The notes beneath the pieces were generated by a model. It did no database searches and had not been told where the DNA came from. It saw nothing but the letters and a program-made list of their open reading frames with translations. DNA of 64,000 bases from NCBI RefSeq assembly GCF_021650705.1, contig NZ_CP087138.1, positions 3,682,001-3,746,000 on the forward strand. Reading direction: 5' to 3'. Position numbers and translations under genes: made by a program. This document shows, piece by piece, positions 44,714-53,490 of the stretch (within the stretch, counting starts at the first letter, position 1; every line of letters begins with the position of its first letter). Source of the DNA: Pseudomonas sp. KNUC1026 (lineage in GTDB: Bacteria; Pseudomonadota; Gammaproteobacteria; Pseudomonadales; Pseudomonadaceae).

Positions 44714-45754
44714 TCAGTGTGCCGCCAGGGCGGGTAACGCCTGGGGCCGCCTGAATTGCGGGCTGTGCGTATCGCGAAACTCCATCGGCGGCAGGCCGAA
44801 GAGGTCCTTGAAGCGCCGGTAGAAGTGCGGGTAGCTGATGAACCCGGTGGCCAGGGCCACGTCGGTGAGCGAGCGGTCGCTGTTGACGATCAACTGCCGC
44901 GCTCGGGCCAGCCGCAGCTCCAGGTAGTAACGCACCGGCGGCGCCTGCAGGTAACGGGCGAAGCGGCGTTCCAGCTGGCGCCGGGAAACGCCGATCCGGC
45001 CGGCGATCTGGTCGATGTCCAGCGGCTCTTCGATGTTGTCTTCCATCAGCGCCACCGCAACGCTGAGCGACTTGGGCAAACGCCGGGCCGGTTGGATAGC
45101 GGCAATCTGCTCCGGTTGATGCAGCCGCTTGATCTCGCCGGCATCCACCAGGGGCCGGCCTTGGGCAATCAACGCACGCACTTCCAGCATCAGCCCAAGC
45201 GCGGCACTCGCCTCGGCACAGGTGCCAACCCGGTCGCTCAACACATGGCCGGCACTGCCCAGCGCCAAGGTGGGGTGGTATTCCTTGATCGGTGCGCAGC
45301 TATCAGGGTGGCTGACGCACGCCCGGCCTTGCAGCAGCCCGGCCTGTGCCAGGTGAAAGGCGGCGTTCCACAACCCGCACACCACCACACGGTCGGCGGC
45401 CGCGCTGCGCAACACCCGGTTCAGCGCAGGGTCTGGCGCCAGCTTCACCCGGTGCCCACCCACGACCACCAGCACATCATGGTGCCAGCGGCCGGGCACG
45501 ATGGTGTGGGTGTCGAGGTTCACACCGACGTCACTGCGCACCGGGCCGCCGTGCATGGACCAACTGCTGATCTGGTAGTCGATGCCATCCAGCGCAGCGC
45601 TGCTGTTGAGCGCGTCGAGAGCGGTGGAAAACGCCGTCAGCGAAAACCGCTCAGGCAGGATGAACGCCACTCGCACGCAACGGCTGGCCGGTACAAGGCT
45701 CAAGCCGTAGCCGGGGTTGCGCAATGCCACTGGGTGCTGGGTCGAGCCGTTCAT
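44714..45754 (-). CDS. GlxA-family AraC-type regulator within the transporter operon
   Basis: A 346-residue regulator with a DJ-1/PfpI-like N-terminal domain (VRVAFILPERFSLTAFSTAL, VVVGGHR, GLWNAAFHLAQAGLLQGR) and a C-terminal AraC domain (LDIDQIAGRIGVSRRQLERRF, in parts; VALATGFISYPHFYRRFK). It belongs to the GbdR/CdhR type, whose known members respond to glycine betaine, dimethylglycine or carnitine. It lies 30 bp after proX and 8 bp before the FAD oxidase, so it is co-transcribed with transporter and enzymes and is the prime candidate for the pathway activator. Confidence 0.9.
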   Translation of the reverse strand: MNGSTQHPVALRNPGYGLSLVPASRCVRVAFILPERFSLTAFSTALDALNSSAALDGIDYQISSWSMHGGPVRSDVGVNLDTHTIVPGRWHHDVLVVVGGHRVKLAPDPALNRVLRSAAADRVVVCGLWNAAFHLAQAGLLQGRACVSHPDSCAPIKEYHPTLALGSAGHVLSDRVGTCAEASAALGLMLEVRALIAQGRPLVDAGEIKRLHQPEQIAAIQPARRLPKSLSVAVALMEDNIEEPLDIDQIAGRIGVSRRQLERRFARYLQAPPVRYYLELRLARARQLIVNSDRSLTDVALATGFISYPHFYRRFKDLFGLPPMEFRDTHSPQFRRPQALPALAAH

Positions 45755-45784
45755 GCGATCACCTGCCTGTGCGTGCCTTGAGAG

Positions 45785-46807
45785 TTACTTCTGCGCCGCT
45801 GCGCGCGCGTCCTTGAGCCAGCCATCCCATTCGGCCTGGTGCGCCCTGATCCATTCCTGGGCTTGCTTCTTGATGTCGTCCAGCGACTTCTCGCCCTTCT
45901 GCATGCGCAGGTTCTGGGCGCTTTCGTCGCCCGTGGCGATCTGCACTTCGGAGAGGAAGGTGCGCGCGGCGGGGTTCTTCTCGGCGAAGTCCTTGTTCAG
46001 CACGGCTTTGACGGAGTCGATCGGCGCGCCAAGGTTCTTGCCTTCGAAGGTGGTGTTCACGTCGTTCTTGCCGTCTGGCAGCGAGGTGAACGGCACTGGC
46101 AGCCATACCACGTCACGGCCTTCGACCAGCACGCCGGAGATCCACTGCGGCACCCAGGTGTAATAGAGGATCGGCTTGCCTTCCTTGTAGCGGGCGATGG
46201 TGTCGGCCATCAGCGCGAAGTACGAGCCGCGGTTATCCACCACCGTGTCGGTCAGGCCGTAGGCCTTGAGCTGGTGCTCGACGATCAGCTCGCAACCCCA
46301 GCCAGGGTTGCAGCCGGTCAGGTCGGCCTTGCCATCGCCGTTGCTGTCGAACAGCTTGGCGATCTCGGGTTTCTTCAGGTCCGAGACGTCCTTGATGTTG
46401 TATTTCTCGGCGGTCTTCTTGTCGATCATGAAGCCCTGCAGCACGCCCGGCATCACGTCGCCCACCTTGACCATGGCATCGTCGCCACCGGCCTTTTCAT
46501 AGAAGGCGGCGTGCAGCTTGTCCCACATGTGCACGGTGAAATCGGCATCACCGTAGGACAGCGCCAGGAACAGCGCCGGGTAGTCGGTCTCCTTCGGCGT
46601 CTGCACGTCGTAACCCAAGGCCTTCAGGCCAGCGATGGCGATCTCGCCGCGAAAGCGCTCTTCGGCGATGGTCGGGAAGATCGGCGTGACCTTCACCCCT
46701 TCGCCGGGCTTTTCAGCGCTGGCTTGCGCGGTGGACGCCAGGGCGAGCCCCAATACCGAGGCGGCGACGCTGGCCAGGATTGCGTTCTTGCACTTGGAAA
46801 AAGTCAT
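45785..46807 (-). CDS. proX: glycine betaine/proline betaine-type ABC transporter, periplasmic binding protein
   Basis: A 340-residue ProX-family binding protein with a Sec signal peptide (basic start, hydrophobic core, AQASA cleavage region near residue 30). The three tryptophans that form the quaternary-ammonium box in E. coli ProX appear conserved, in HMWDKL, CNPGWGCE and TWVPQW. A cysteine pair (TGCNPGWGC) is also shared with E. coli ProX. This strongly suggests binding of a trimethyl- or dimethylammonium compound. It is third in the operon, 42 bp after proW. Confidence 0.92.
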   Translation of the reverse strand: MTFSKCKNAILASVAASVLGLALASTAQASAEKPGEGVKVTPIFPTIAEERFRGEIAIAGLKALGYDVQTPKETDYPALFLALSYGDADFTVHMWDKLHAAFYEKAGGDDAMVKVGDVMPGVLQGFMIDKKTAEKYNIKDVSDLKKPEIAKLFDSNGDGKADLTGCNPGWGCELIVEHQLKAYGLTDTVVDNRGSYFALMADTIARYKEGKPILYYTWVPQWISGVLVEGRDVVWLPVPFTSLPDGKNDVNTTFEGKNLGAPIDSVKAVLNKDFAEKNPAARTFLSEVQIATGDESAQNLRMQKGEKSLDDIKKQAQEWIRAHQAEWDGWLKDARAAAQK

Positions 46808-46849
46808 GAATCACCTGCTTGAGTTTTTTGAGTTAGGTGAAAGGCAAGT

Positions 46850-47806
46850 TCAGTGGGTTACCGCTTGTGCTACTGCTTTTTTCTTCTTTTTAAGGCGCAT
46901 CACCAGCCCGACAGGCCCGGTGTGATACCAACGCTGGCCGGTGCCCAGGTGCGAGCTGCGCTCGCCCAGCGCCTGGGTGAAACGGTCGAGGAAGATCGCC
47001 AGCAACACCAGGCCGATACCGCCGACACTGGCCAAGGCCATGTCGAGACGGCCGATGCCGCTGAGCACCATCAGGCCGAGGCCGCCGACCGAAATCATCG
47101 AGGCAACCACCACCATCGACAGCGCCAGCATCAGGGTCTGGTTGACGCCGGCCATGATGGTCGGCGCGGCCAGCGGCAACTGCACCTTCATCAGCATCTG
47201 CCACGGCGTGCAGCCGAAGGCGCGGGCGGCCTCGACCTTGTCTTCAGGCACCTGGCGGATGCCCAGGTTGGTCAACCGCACCAGCGGCGATACCGAGAAG
47301 ATGATGGTGACGATCACCCCAGGCACGTTGCCGATGCCGAACAGCATCACCACCGGCACCAGGTACACGAACGCAGGCAGCGTCTGCATCGCGTCGAGCA
47401 CGGGGCGGATGATCATCTCCAAACGGTCGCTGCGGGCGCAGATGATGCCCAGCGGGATGCCGATCACTGCGCAGAAGAACAGCGAGGTGAGCACCAGTGA
47501 CAGGGTGACCATCGCATCGCTCCACACGCCGATCAGGCCCAGCGCGGTGAGCAACACCACCGAGAGGAGGCCGATGCGCCGGCCACCGACCTGCCAGGCG
47601 ACCAGGCCGGCCAGTACGATGAACAGGCCGGGCGGCACTGCCATCAATGCGGCCTGAATGCCATCGAGCACCTGATCGACCGGCCAGCGAATCGAGCGAA
47701 ACACATCACGGAAGTTGTGCACCAAGTAACGCAATGCACTTTCAATCCACGCGCCCAGCGGCACGTTGATGGACTTGAACGGGTCAAGAATATTGAAATC
47801 CGACAT
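46850..47806 (-). CDS. proW: betaine-type ABC transporter permease
   Basis: A 318-residue ProW-family inner-membrane permease. Helices include [27 protein letters not shown] and [20 protein letters not shown] (in parts). The conserved cytoplasmic loop [20 protein letters not shown] contacts the ATPase. The C terminus is highly basic ([11 protein letters not shown]). Start ATG at 47806 ([15 protein letters not shown]); an upstream in-frame start adds MIGPEVSF. It lies 48 bp after proV. Confidence 0.92.
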   Translation of the reverse strand: MSDFNILDPFKSINVPLGAWIESALRYLVHNFRDVFRSIRWPVDQVLDGIQAALMAVPPGLFIVLAGLVAWQVGGRRIGLLSVVLLTALGLIGVWSDAMVTLSLVLTSLFFCAVIGIPLGIICARSDRLEMIIRPVLDAMQTLPAFVYLVPVVMLFGIGNVPGVIVTIIFSVSPLVRLTNLGIRQVPEDKVEAARAFGCTPWQMLMKVQLPLAAPTIMAGVNQTLMLALSMVVVASMISVGGLGLMVLSGIGRLDMALASVGGIGLVLLAIFLDRFTQALGERSSHLGTGQRWYHTGPVGLVMRLKKKKKAVAQAVTH

Positions 47807-47854
47807 GAACGATACCTCAGGCCCGATCAACTCGGGCCAGTGAAAAAACCGCGA

Positions 47855-48889
47855 TCAATGCCCGCCCAGATAACTCAGCAAGCGGCCCTGGGAGATGCTG
47901 CCTTTATAGGTGCCTACTTCATCCACCACCGGCACCGGCGCCGTGGCCTGGGCAATGATGTTGAAGATTTCCTTGATCGGCGTTTCTGCGTTGAGCGGTG
48001 TTTGCCGGCCAGGCTCATAGTTGCTGTGGGCATCGACCTGCGCGATGTCGCCGGCTTTGAGGATGCGGCTGGCGTCGAAGCCGTTGAAGAAGGTGCGCAC
48101 ATAATCGTTGGCGGGGTTGCAGAGCAGATCGCGCGGCGTGCCGATCTGCACAACCTTGCCCCCTTCCATGATCGCGATGCGGTGGCCGATGCGCACGGCC
48201 TCTTCGATATCGTGGGAGATGAAGATGATGGTGCGGTTCTGTTCTTTCTGAAGCTTGATCAGCTCGCCCTGCATCTCGCTGCGGATCAGGGGGTCGAGCG
48301 CGGAAAACGCCTCGTCCATCAACAGGATCGCCGGGTCGTTGGCCAGCGCCCGGGCCAGGCCCACACGCTGCTGCATGCCGCCGGAGAGCTGATGCGGGAA
48401 GCAGTGCTCCTGGCCGCCCAGCCCCACCTGGCGAAGCGCCTCGATCGCGCGGCGGTTGCGCTCTTTTTCGGCAACGCCGCTTATTTGCAAGCCGAAGCCT
48501 GCGTTATCGAGCACGGTCATGTGCGGCATCAAGGCGAAGGATTGAAACACCATGCCCATGTCTTTGCGGCGAACTTGCAACAGGGCTTTATCGCCCAGGC
48601 CGGTGATTTCCTTGCCATTGAGAAAGATGGAGCCGGAACTGGGTTCGATCAGGCGATTGAACAAGCGCACCATGGTCGATTTGCCCGAACCGGACAAACC
48701 CATGATCACGAAGATCTCGCCCCGCATCACGGCAAAGTTGGCATCGAATACACCGATGACCTGGCCGGTTTTCTCGAACACTTCGGCTTTGGAGGCGCCA
48801 GCCTTTACCATTGAGAGCGCAACTTCCGGTTGCGGCCCGAATACTTTGTAGACGTTTCGGACGGAAATAATTTCGTCGGAGTGACTCAT
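47855..48889 (-). CDS. proV: betaine-type ABC transporter, ATP-binding protein
   Basis: A 344-residue ProV-type ATPase with Walker A GLSGSGKST, the Q-loop VFQSFALMPH, signature LSGGMQQR, Walker B ILLMDEAFSALDP and the switch histidine FISHDIEEAV. A short C-terminal region (PVPVVDEVGTYKGSIS) resembles half a CBS domain, shorter than the paired CBS of E. coli ProV (400 residues), so osmotic gating may be absent. This fits a catabolic rather than osmoprotective importer. It is the first gene of the minus-strand operon, divergent from lysR. Confidence 0.92.
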   Translation of the reverse strand: MSHSDEIISVRNVYKVFGPQPEVALSMVKAGASKAEVFEKTGQVIGVFDANFAVMRGEIFVIMGLSGSGKSTMVRLFNRLIEPSSGSIFLNGKEITGLGDKALLQVRRKDMGMVFQSFALMPHMTVLDNAGFGLQISGVAEKERNRRAIEALRQVGLGGQEHCFPHQLSGGMQQRVGLARALANDPAILLMDEAFSALDPLIRSEMQGELIKLQKEQNRTIIFISHDIEEAVRIGHRIAIMEGGKVVQIGTPRDLLCNPANDYVRTFFNGFDASRILKAGDIAQVDAHSNYEPGRQTPLNAETPIKEIFNIIAQATAPVPVVDEVGTYKGSISQGRLLSYLGGH

Positions 48890-49212
48890 CGCATGCCTCC
48901 TTCGTGTCCCGCGCGCACAACTTCACCTAACGCGTAGTTATGAAAAATGTATCTAGATGGGCAGGAGCAATGCGTCTGTATCTTCACGACGAAATTCCTA
49001 TTGTTATTGTTTGCCCGCGGAATAGGGCTTTCAGGCAAATCTATAGGCTGGGCCTGCGCAAATCCAACAACATTTCCAGAGGCGATTTGATAACGTGAGG
49101 TTATTGGTCGCGAACAGGCTAAAAAGCGCCGCCAGTGGGGATGTACCCCCAACCCGGCCCCTAACCTGCCAACGCCACGCCCGCCGCCACTTTGCCCATG
49201 CCGAGGCCCGAG
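48890..49212. promoter_or_regulatory. proV/lysR divergent control region with a LysR-type box
   Basis: No gene lies in these 323 bp. A perfect inverted repeat ATAAC-N5-GTTAT (49090-49104) contains the T-N11-A pattern of LysR-regulator boxes and lies about 110 bp before lysR and 200 bp before proV. TGGGG-N5-CCCCC (49136-49150) is a second small inverted repeat. Both divergent operons could be controlled from here. Confidence 0.55.
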
Positions 49213-50178
49213 ATGTCCAAACACGTCGACCCCGATGCCCTGTTGCTGAAAATGCCTTCGTTGCGCGCAGTGAAGGCGTTCGTGGCGGCCGCGAAATATG
49301 AAAGCTTCACCCGCGCTGCCGAAGCGTTGTGCGTTTCCCAGGCGGCCATCAGCCGGCAGATTCGTGAGCTGGAAAGCTATCTGGGTGCGCAGTTGTTCAG
49401 CCGCGTCGGGCGTGCAGTCACACTCACCAGCGCCGGCGAGCTGTTCTTCGATGCGGCGCAGTTATCGTTCGTCAACATCGCCCAGGCCGCCGAACGCATC
49501 CGCAACAATCAGGCTGCCAAGCGAATGCTGACGCTGTGCTGCTCGCCCGCGTTCTCAGCGCTGTGGCTGGCGCACCACCTGCCGGACTTCTTCACCCAAC
49601 ACCCGGACATCGAGCTGAACCTCATTACCACCCAGAGCTTCCTGACCATGGAGCCGGGGGTGCAGCCGGATGTGTTCATTACCAAGCTGCCGAAGGTGCG
49701 CGATGGCTACCGCAGCACCGCGCTGTTTCATGACGTGATCTACCCGGTGTGCTCGCCCGCTTACCTGGAGCGCAACCCGCAGATCGCTACCCTGGAAGGC
49801 GTGCGCGAAGCCGCCCTGCTCAACCTCAGCCCTTATGGCCGCTCGCAGGTGGCCGAGCATGTCGACTGGGGCGTGTGGCTGGCCTTTCAGGGTGTGGATA
49901 TCGATGAACGCCCTGCCAGCAGCCCGCAGATCTTTAACGCCAACGACTACAACCTGATCATCAGCATGGTGCTCACCCACCAGGGCGTGGCGCTGGGCTG
50001 GAATCACCTGGTGGCGGCGCTGCTGGAACAAGGGCTGCTGGTGCGGCCGATCAAGGAGCAAGTGGTGCTGCGCAACAGCCGGCATTACCTGTCGGTGCGC
50101 GAAGAGGCCGAAGACACCGAAGCGGTTCGGCACTTCCAGCAGTGGCTGCTGGGGCGCCTGGCGCACCGCAACGCCTGA
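49213..50178 (+). CDS. LysR-family transcriptional regulator (GcvA-like)
   Basis: A 321-residue LysR regulator. The N-terminal winged helix (MPSLRAVKAFVAAAKYESF, TRAAEALCVSQAAISRQIRE) is followed by a periplasmic-binding-like effector domain with LTLCCSPAFSALWLAHHLPD and the GRS/loop region NDYNLIISMVLTHQGVALGW, the latter as in GcvA-type members. ATG at 49213. It is first in a plus-strand set with the MmgE/PrpD and Rieske genes and is divergent from proV. A palindromic LysR box lies upstream. Confidence 0.92.
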   Translation: MSKHVDPDALLLKMPSLRAVKAFVAAAKYESFTRAAEALCVSQAAISRQIRELESYLGAQLFSRVGRAVTLTSAGELFFDAAQLSFVNIAQAAERIRNNQAAKRMLTLCCSPAFSALWLAHHLPDFFTQHPDIELNLITTQSFLTMEPGVQPDVFITKLPKVRDGYRSTALFHDVIYPVCSPAYLERNPQIATLEGVREAALLNLSPYGRSQVAEHVDWGVWLAFQGVDIDERPASSPQIFNANDYNLIISMVLTHQGVALGWNHLVAALLEQGLLVRPIKEQVVLRNSRHYLSVREEAEDTEAVRHFQQWLLGRLAHRNA

Positions 50179-50291
50179 GCTGTGGTTATCGTTTGAGCGA
50201 CTAAAAAGTCGCTGGAGCCTGGCAAGCGGGCGCTTCATCTTAGATTTTGAATTCTGCCGCCCTGAAACCTACAACAATGAGGTGCTGCTGC

Positions 50292-51635
50292 ATGTCGCTC
50301 TACGCGTTTTGCCGCGATTTTTCGTTCGCGCACGTTCCCGTTCCCACCCAGGCCATCCTCAAGAAAAGCGTGCTCGACATCGTCGGCGTGATGGCCGGTG
50401 CGGTCTCCAACCAGACCAGCCAGGCGCTTTATCGCTATGCACGCCTGCATTATCCCAGTGGCCAGTTCACCAGCCGGCTGCCCTTCGACGGGGAGCGGGT
50501 CGGCCTGCTGGGCGCCGGTTGGGCCGGCGGCTTCACCGCCGACAGCCTCGACGCGCACGAAGGCCACTTCACCTCCAAAGGCCATGCCGGCGCGACCGTG
50601 GTGCCAGCCTTGCTGGCGCTGGCCGACGCCTTGCACCAGCAGGGCCAGCGCATCACCGGGCTGCAATTACTGGAAGCGCTGTGCGTGGGCTATGAAACCG
50701 GCCTGCGAGCGGGGGTTTCGCTGATCTCCACCTCGCCGACCTACCACGCTTCGGGCGGCTTCTCCGCCATTGGCGTGGTGTGCGGCGGCGCACGCCTGAT
50801 GGGGCTGGACGAAGCCACCTTCAACCACGCCCTCGGCATCGCTGAATATTTCAGTGCGCGTTGCCCGATGATGCGCCTTATCCAGCACCCCACCATGCTG
50901 CGCGACGCCCATGGCTCGGGCGCTTATGTGGGCCTGAACGCGCTGCTGATGGCCCGTGAAGGCATCACCGGTGCGCCTGCCGAGACAGTGACCGGCGACG
51001 TCGCCCAGCCCTATTGGCGCGACCTCGGTGAGCGCTGGGAAATCGACGCTCAGTATTTCAAGCCCTGGCCGGTGTGCCGATGGGCGCAGCCTGCCTTGAC
51101 CGCGATGACGGCGCTGTTGGCCGAGCATCCGGGCATCAGCGCAGAAACGGTCGAGGCAATCCGCGTCGAAACCTTCTGGGAGTCGATGTGCCTGCAAGGC
51201 CACCGCCCCGCCGATGCCGACCAGGCGCAGTACGCCCTCGCCTTCCCGCTCGCCGCATTGATCGCACGGGGCCAGGTAGGCCCGGCGGAGGTGACCGGTG
51301 AGTCGATCCATGCGCCGGACATTCTGGCGGTGAGTGGCCGCATCGAGATCGTGGAAGCTGTGGACATTTCTGCACGCTTCCCCGAGGAAATTCTCTCGCG
51401 GGTAATCGTGACGCTGAAAAACGGCGAGCGCTTCGTGTCGCCCATCACGGCTGCGCTCGGCGACCCGGAGCGGCCAATGACGCCCGAGGACATTGACGCC
51501 AAGTTCGACCTGTTCGCCAGCGTGAACCTCAGCCCCGCTGCCTGCGCCCAGGTGAAACAGGCCGTGAAGAGCCTGGAAACTGCCCCTTCTGCCATCGACG
51601 CCCTGGCCCCGCTGTTCAACGCGGCCGCCCAATAA
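50292..51635 (+). CDS. MmgE/PrpD family protein
   Basis: A 447-residue cytosolic enzyme of the MmgE/PrpD fold. The N-terminal helical domain has the family motif VLDIVGVMAGA. The DAHEGHFTSKGHAGATVVPALLALAD segment (in parts) holds the conserved active-site-type residues, and the alpha/beta C-terminal domain follows. Known members are 2-methylcitrate dehydratase, cis-aconitate decarboxylase and iminodisuccinate epimerase. Position after lysR and 30 bp before the Rieske oxygenase suggests a dehydration or epimerisation step on the locus substrate. The specific reaction is unknown. Confidence 0.88.
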   Translation: MSLYAFCRDFSFAHVPVPTQAILKKSVLDIVGVMAGAVSNQTSQALYRYARLHYPSGQFTSRLPFDGERVGLLGAGWAGGFTADSLDAHEGHFTSKGHAGATVVPALLALADALHQQGQRITGLQLLEALCVGYETGLRAGVSLISTSPTYHASGGFSAIGVVCGGARLMGLDEATFNHALGIAEYFSARCPMMRLIQHPTMLRDAHGSGAYVGLNALLMAREGITGAPAETVTGDVAQPYWRDLGERWEIDAQYFKPWPVCRWAQPALTAMTALLAEHPGISAETVEAIRVETFWESMCLQGHRPADADQAQYALAFPLAALIARGQVGPAEVTGESIHAPDILAVSGRIEIVEAVDISARFPEEILSRVIVTLKNGERFVSPITAALGDPERPMTPEDIDAKFDLFASVNLSPAACAQVKQAVKSLETAPSAIDALAPLFNAAAQ

Positions 51636-51665
51636 CCCGCACGCACCCTGTTCCGGAGGATCGCC

Positions 51666-52900
51666 ATGAGCGACAAACAAACCGTGATCGACCTGATTTC
51701 GCAGCGCAAACCCCGCCACTCACTGCCGCGCGAGCTGTACAGCGACCCTGAGGTGTACCGGCAGGACCTGGAACAGCTTTGGCACAGAGACTGGATATTC
51801 GCCGGCCACACGTTCGAAATCGAAAAGCCCGGCCAGTATTTCACCCTGCAGATCGGTGACTACCCCGTGGCCGTCGTGCGCAGCAAAGGCGGTGAAGTAC
51901 GCGCCTTCCACAACGCCTGCCGCCACCGCGGCGCCAAAGTGTGCGAACACGAACAGGGCAAGGTCGCCAAGCTGGTATGCCCTTACCACAAGTGGACCTA
52001 CGAACTGGACGGCAACCTGCTGTTCGCCGGCAACATGGGTGCCGACTTCGACAAGGCTCAGTACAACCTCAAGCCGGTGCATGTGGAGGTGGTGGAGAGC
52101 TACATCTATGTGTGCGTCGCAGCCAAAGCGCCAGACTTCGAAGCCTTTCGCGCGTCGGTCACGCCGTTCATCCAGCCGCACTTGCTGAACAACTGCAAAG
52201 TGGCGTTCAAAGCTGACCTGATCGAGAAAGGCAACTGGAAGCTGGTGTTCGAGAACAACCGCGAGTGCTACCACTGCGACGGGACACACCCCGAGCTGCT
52301 CAACTCGTTCGTTGAAAATCTTTCAGTGGCGGGCGTTGGCGGCGAAGACGACCCGGAACTTGCCGCGCACTGGGCCCGCTGCGAACGCGCCGGGCTGCCG
52401 AGCAAGTTGGTGATGGACATCAATGGGCGCTTCCGCATGACCCGCATTCCGCTGTCCAAAGGCGCAGTGAGCTACACCATGGACGGCCAGCCTGCCGTTA
52501 ATGGGCGCCTGGATGCCAGCGGTGAGGCGGACATTGGCGCGCTGCTGTACTTCAACTATCCGTCTACCTGGAACCACTTTCTTGGCGACCACGCCTTGAG
52601 CTTTCGCGTGCTGCCGATCGGGCCTAACGAGACGCTGGTCACGACCAAATGGCTGGTGCCGGCCTCGGCGGTCGAAGGGGTGGACTATGACCTGGAGCGG
52701 CTGACCAAGGTGTGGATTGCGACCAATGACCAGGATCGGCAATTGGTGGAGGGAACGCAGGCGGGGTGAATTCGCCGTCGTACGAGCCGGGGCCGTTCTC
52801 GGAGGTGGCGGAGAATGGGGTTTGCCAGTTTGATGATTGGTATTGCGGGACGATGCTGGATCGGTTGCGGGGGGTGGTGGGGTTGAAGGCGGTGGGGTAG
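51666..52900 (+). CDS. GbcA-like Rieske non-haem iron oxygenase, alpha subunit (one frame break)
   Basis: About 411 residues when rejoined. The Rieske [2Fe-2S] centre is CRHRGAKVCEH followed by CPYHKWTYELDG (Cys-X-His and Cys-X2-His). The mononuclear iron site begins ENNRECYHCDGTHPELL. The C-terminal half (VEGVDYDLERLTKVW, ATNDQDRQLVE) closely resembles GbcA, the glycine betaine monooxygenase subunit. The frame breaks at about 52769 in a G run (four, probably five) after EGTQ. The lost tail GVNSPSYEPGPFSEVAENGV and WYCGTMLDRL is readable to TAG at 52900. GbcA-type enzymes N-demethylate betaines using a reductase partner, which is not encoded here. Confidence 0.9.
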
Positions 52901-52928
52901 GTGCTGGAGGGCGGGGTTGGGAGGGGGA

Positions 52929-53004
52929 TGGTGCCGGAGATAGGAATCGAACCTACGACCTTCGCGTTACGAGTGCGCTGCTCTACCGACTGAGCTACAC
53001 CGGC
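52929..53004 (-). tRNA. tRNA-Thr (anticodon CGT)
   Basis: A 76-nt cloverleaf on the minus strand. The acceptor stem GCCGGTG pairs near the 3' end and CCA is encoded. The D-loop AGCTCAGTCGGTAGAGC, the anticodon loop CTCGTAA with CGT, and the T arm GGTTCGATTCC are all present. Confidence 0.96.
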
Positions 53005-53051
53005 GGTGGGGCGGCAAGGTAGCACCCCGAGACAGCAAGGCAACAGCCCCA

Positions 53052-53486
53052 CTATTGGGATTTGCATCCTTTTGGAAGAAAATTGAGTGAAATGCTGGTA
53101 TTGGCAGAGCAGGTCCAGACGCCGGCAGGGTCTCGACGCAACGATAAAATTCCACCTGATATCGCCGCAGGAGGGTTAACAATCGTGCACGCAAGGTACT
53201 GGCCGTTGGCATCTGATGAGATAGATACAGAACAGCTGGCTGAAACAAGAGTATCAGCACCTATATCCGCTAGATTGGGCGAAGTTTTTCCACCTGCAAG
53301 CGCTTGATCGACATTGACCTGCAACGCAGACAACTCTGCCAAAGAAGCCGCGACCTTCGACTTGACTTGGAACTGACTATATACGGGAAATGCTATGGCC
53401 GCCAAGATGCTGATGATCGCTATAACGATCATCAGCTCAATGAGCGTGAAGGCCCTGTCCGCCTTAATAGCTCTTCTCCTGCTCAA
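53052..53486 (-). CDS. second type IV prepilin, no ATG start
   Basis: A type IV pilin with the conserved N-terminal helix [20 protein letters not shown] and the +5 glutamate. Four cysteines lie in the globular part, the last two in GVWTCSA and LPKGCKSQ, like its neighbour. The frame opens at TTG 53486 but no good site precedes it. An ATT at 53466-53468, 7 nt after AGGAG, would give a six-residue leader ending KADRA before FTLIE. The residue before the cleavage point is then Ala, not the usual Gly. It follows pilA by 4 bp. It could be a minor or alternative pilin. Confidence 0.85.
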   Translation of the reverse strand: MSRRRAIKADRAFTLIELMIVIAIISILAAIAFPVYSQFQVKSKVAASLAELSALQVNVDQALAGGKTSPNLADIGADTLVSASCSVSISSDANGQYLACTIVNPPAAISGGILSLRRDPAGVWTCSANTSISLNFLPKGCKSQ

Positions 53487-53490
53487 CTAA

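Noticed and set aside
39733..52900. Standard hydroxyproline or choline/glycine betaine locus
   Set aside because: No proline-racemase-type epimerase, choline oxidation genes or gbcB/dgc genes are present, and the DapA-like protein is not close in pattern to the known P. putida hydroxyproline enzyme as I remember it.
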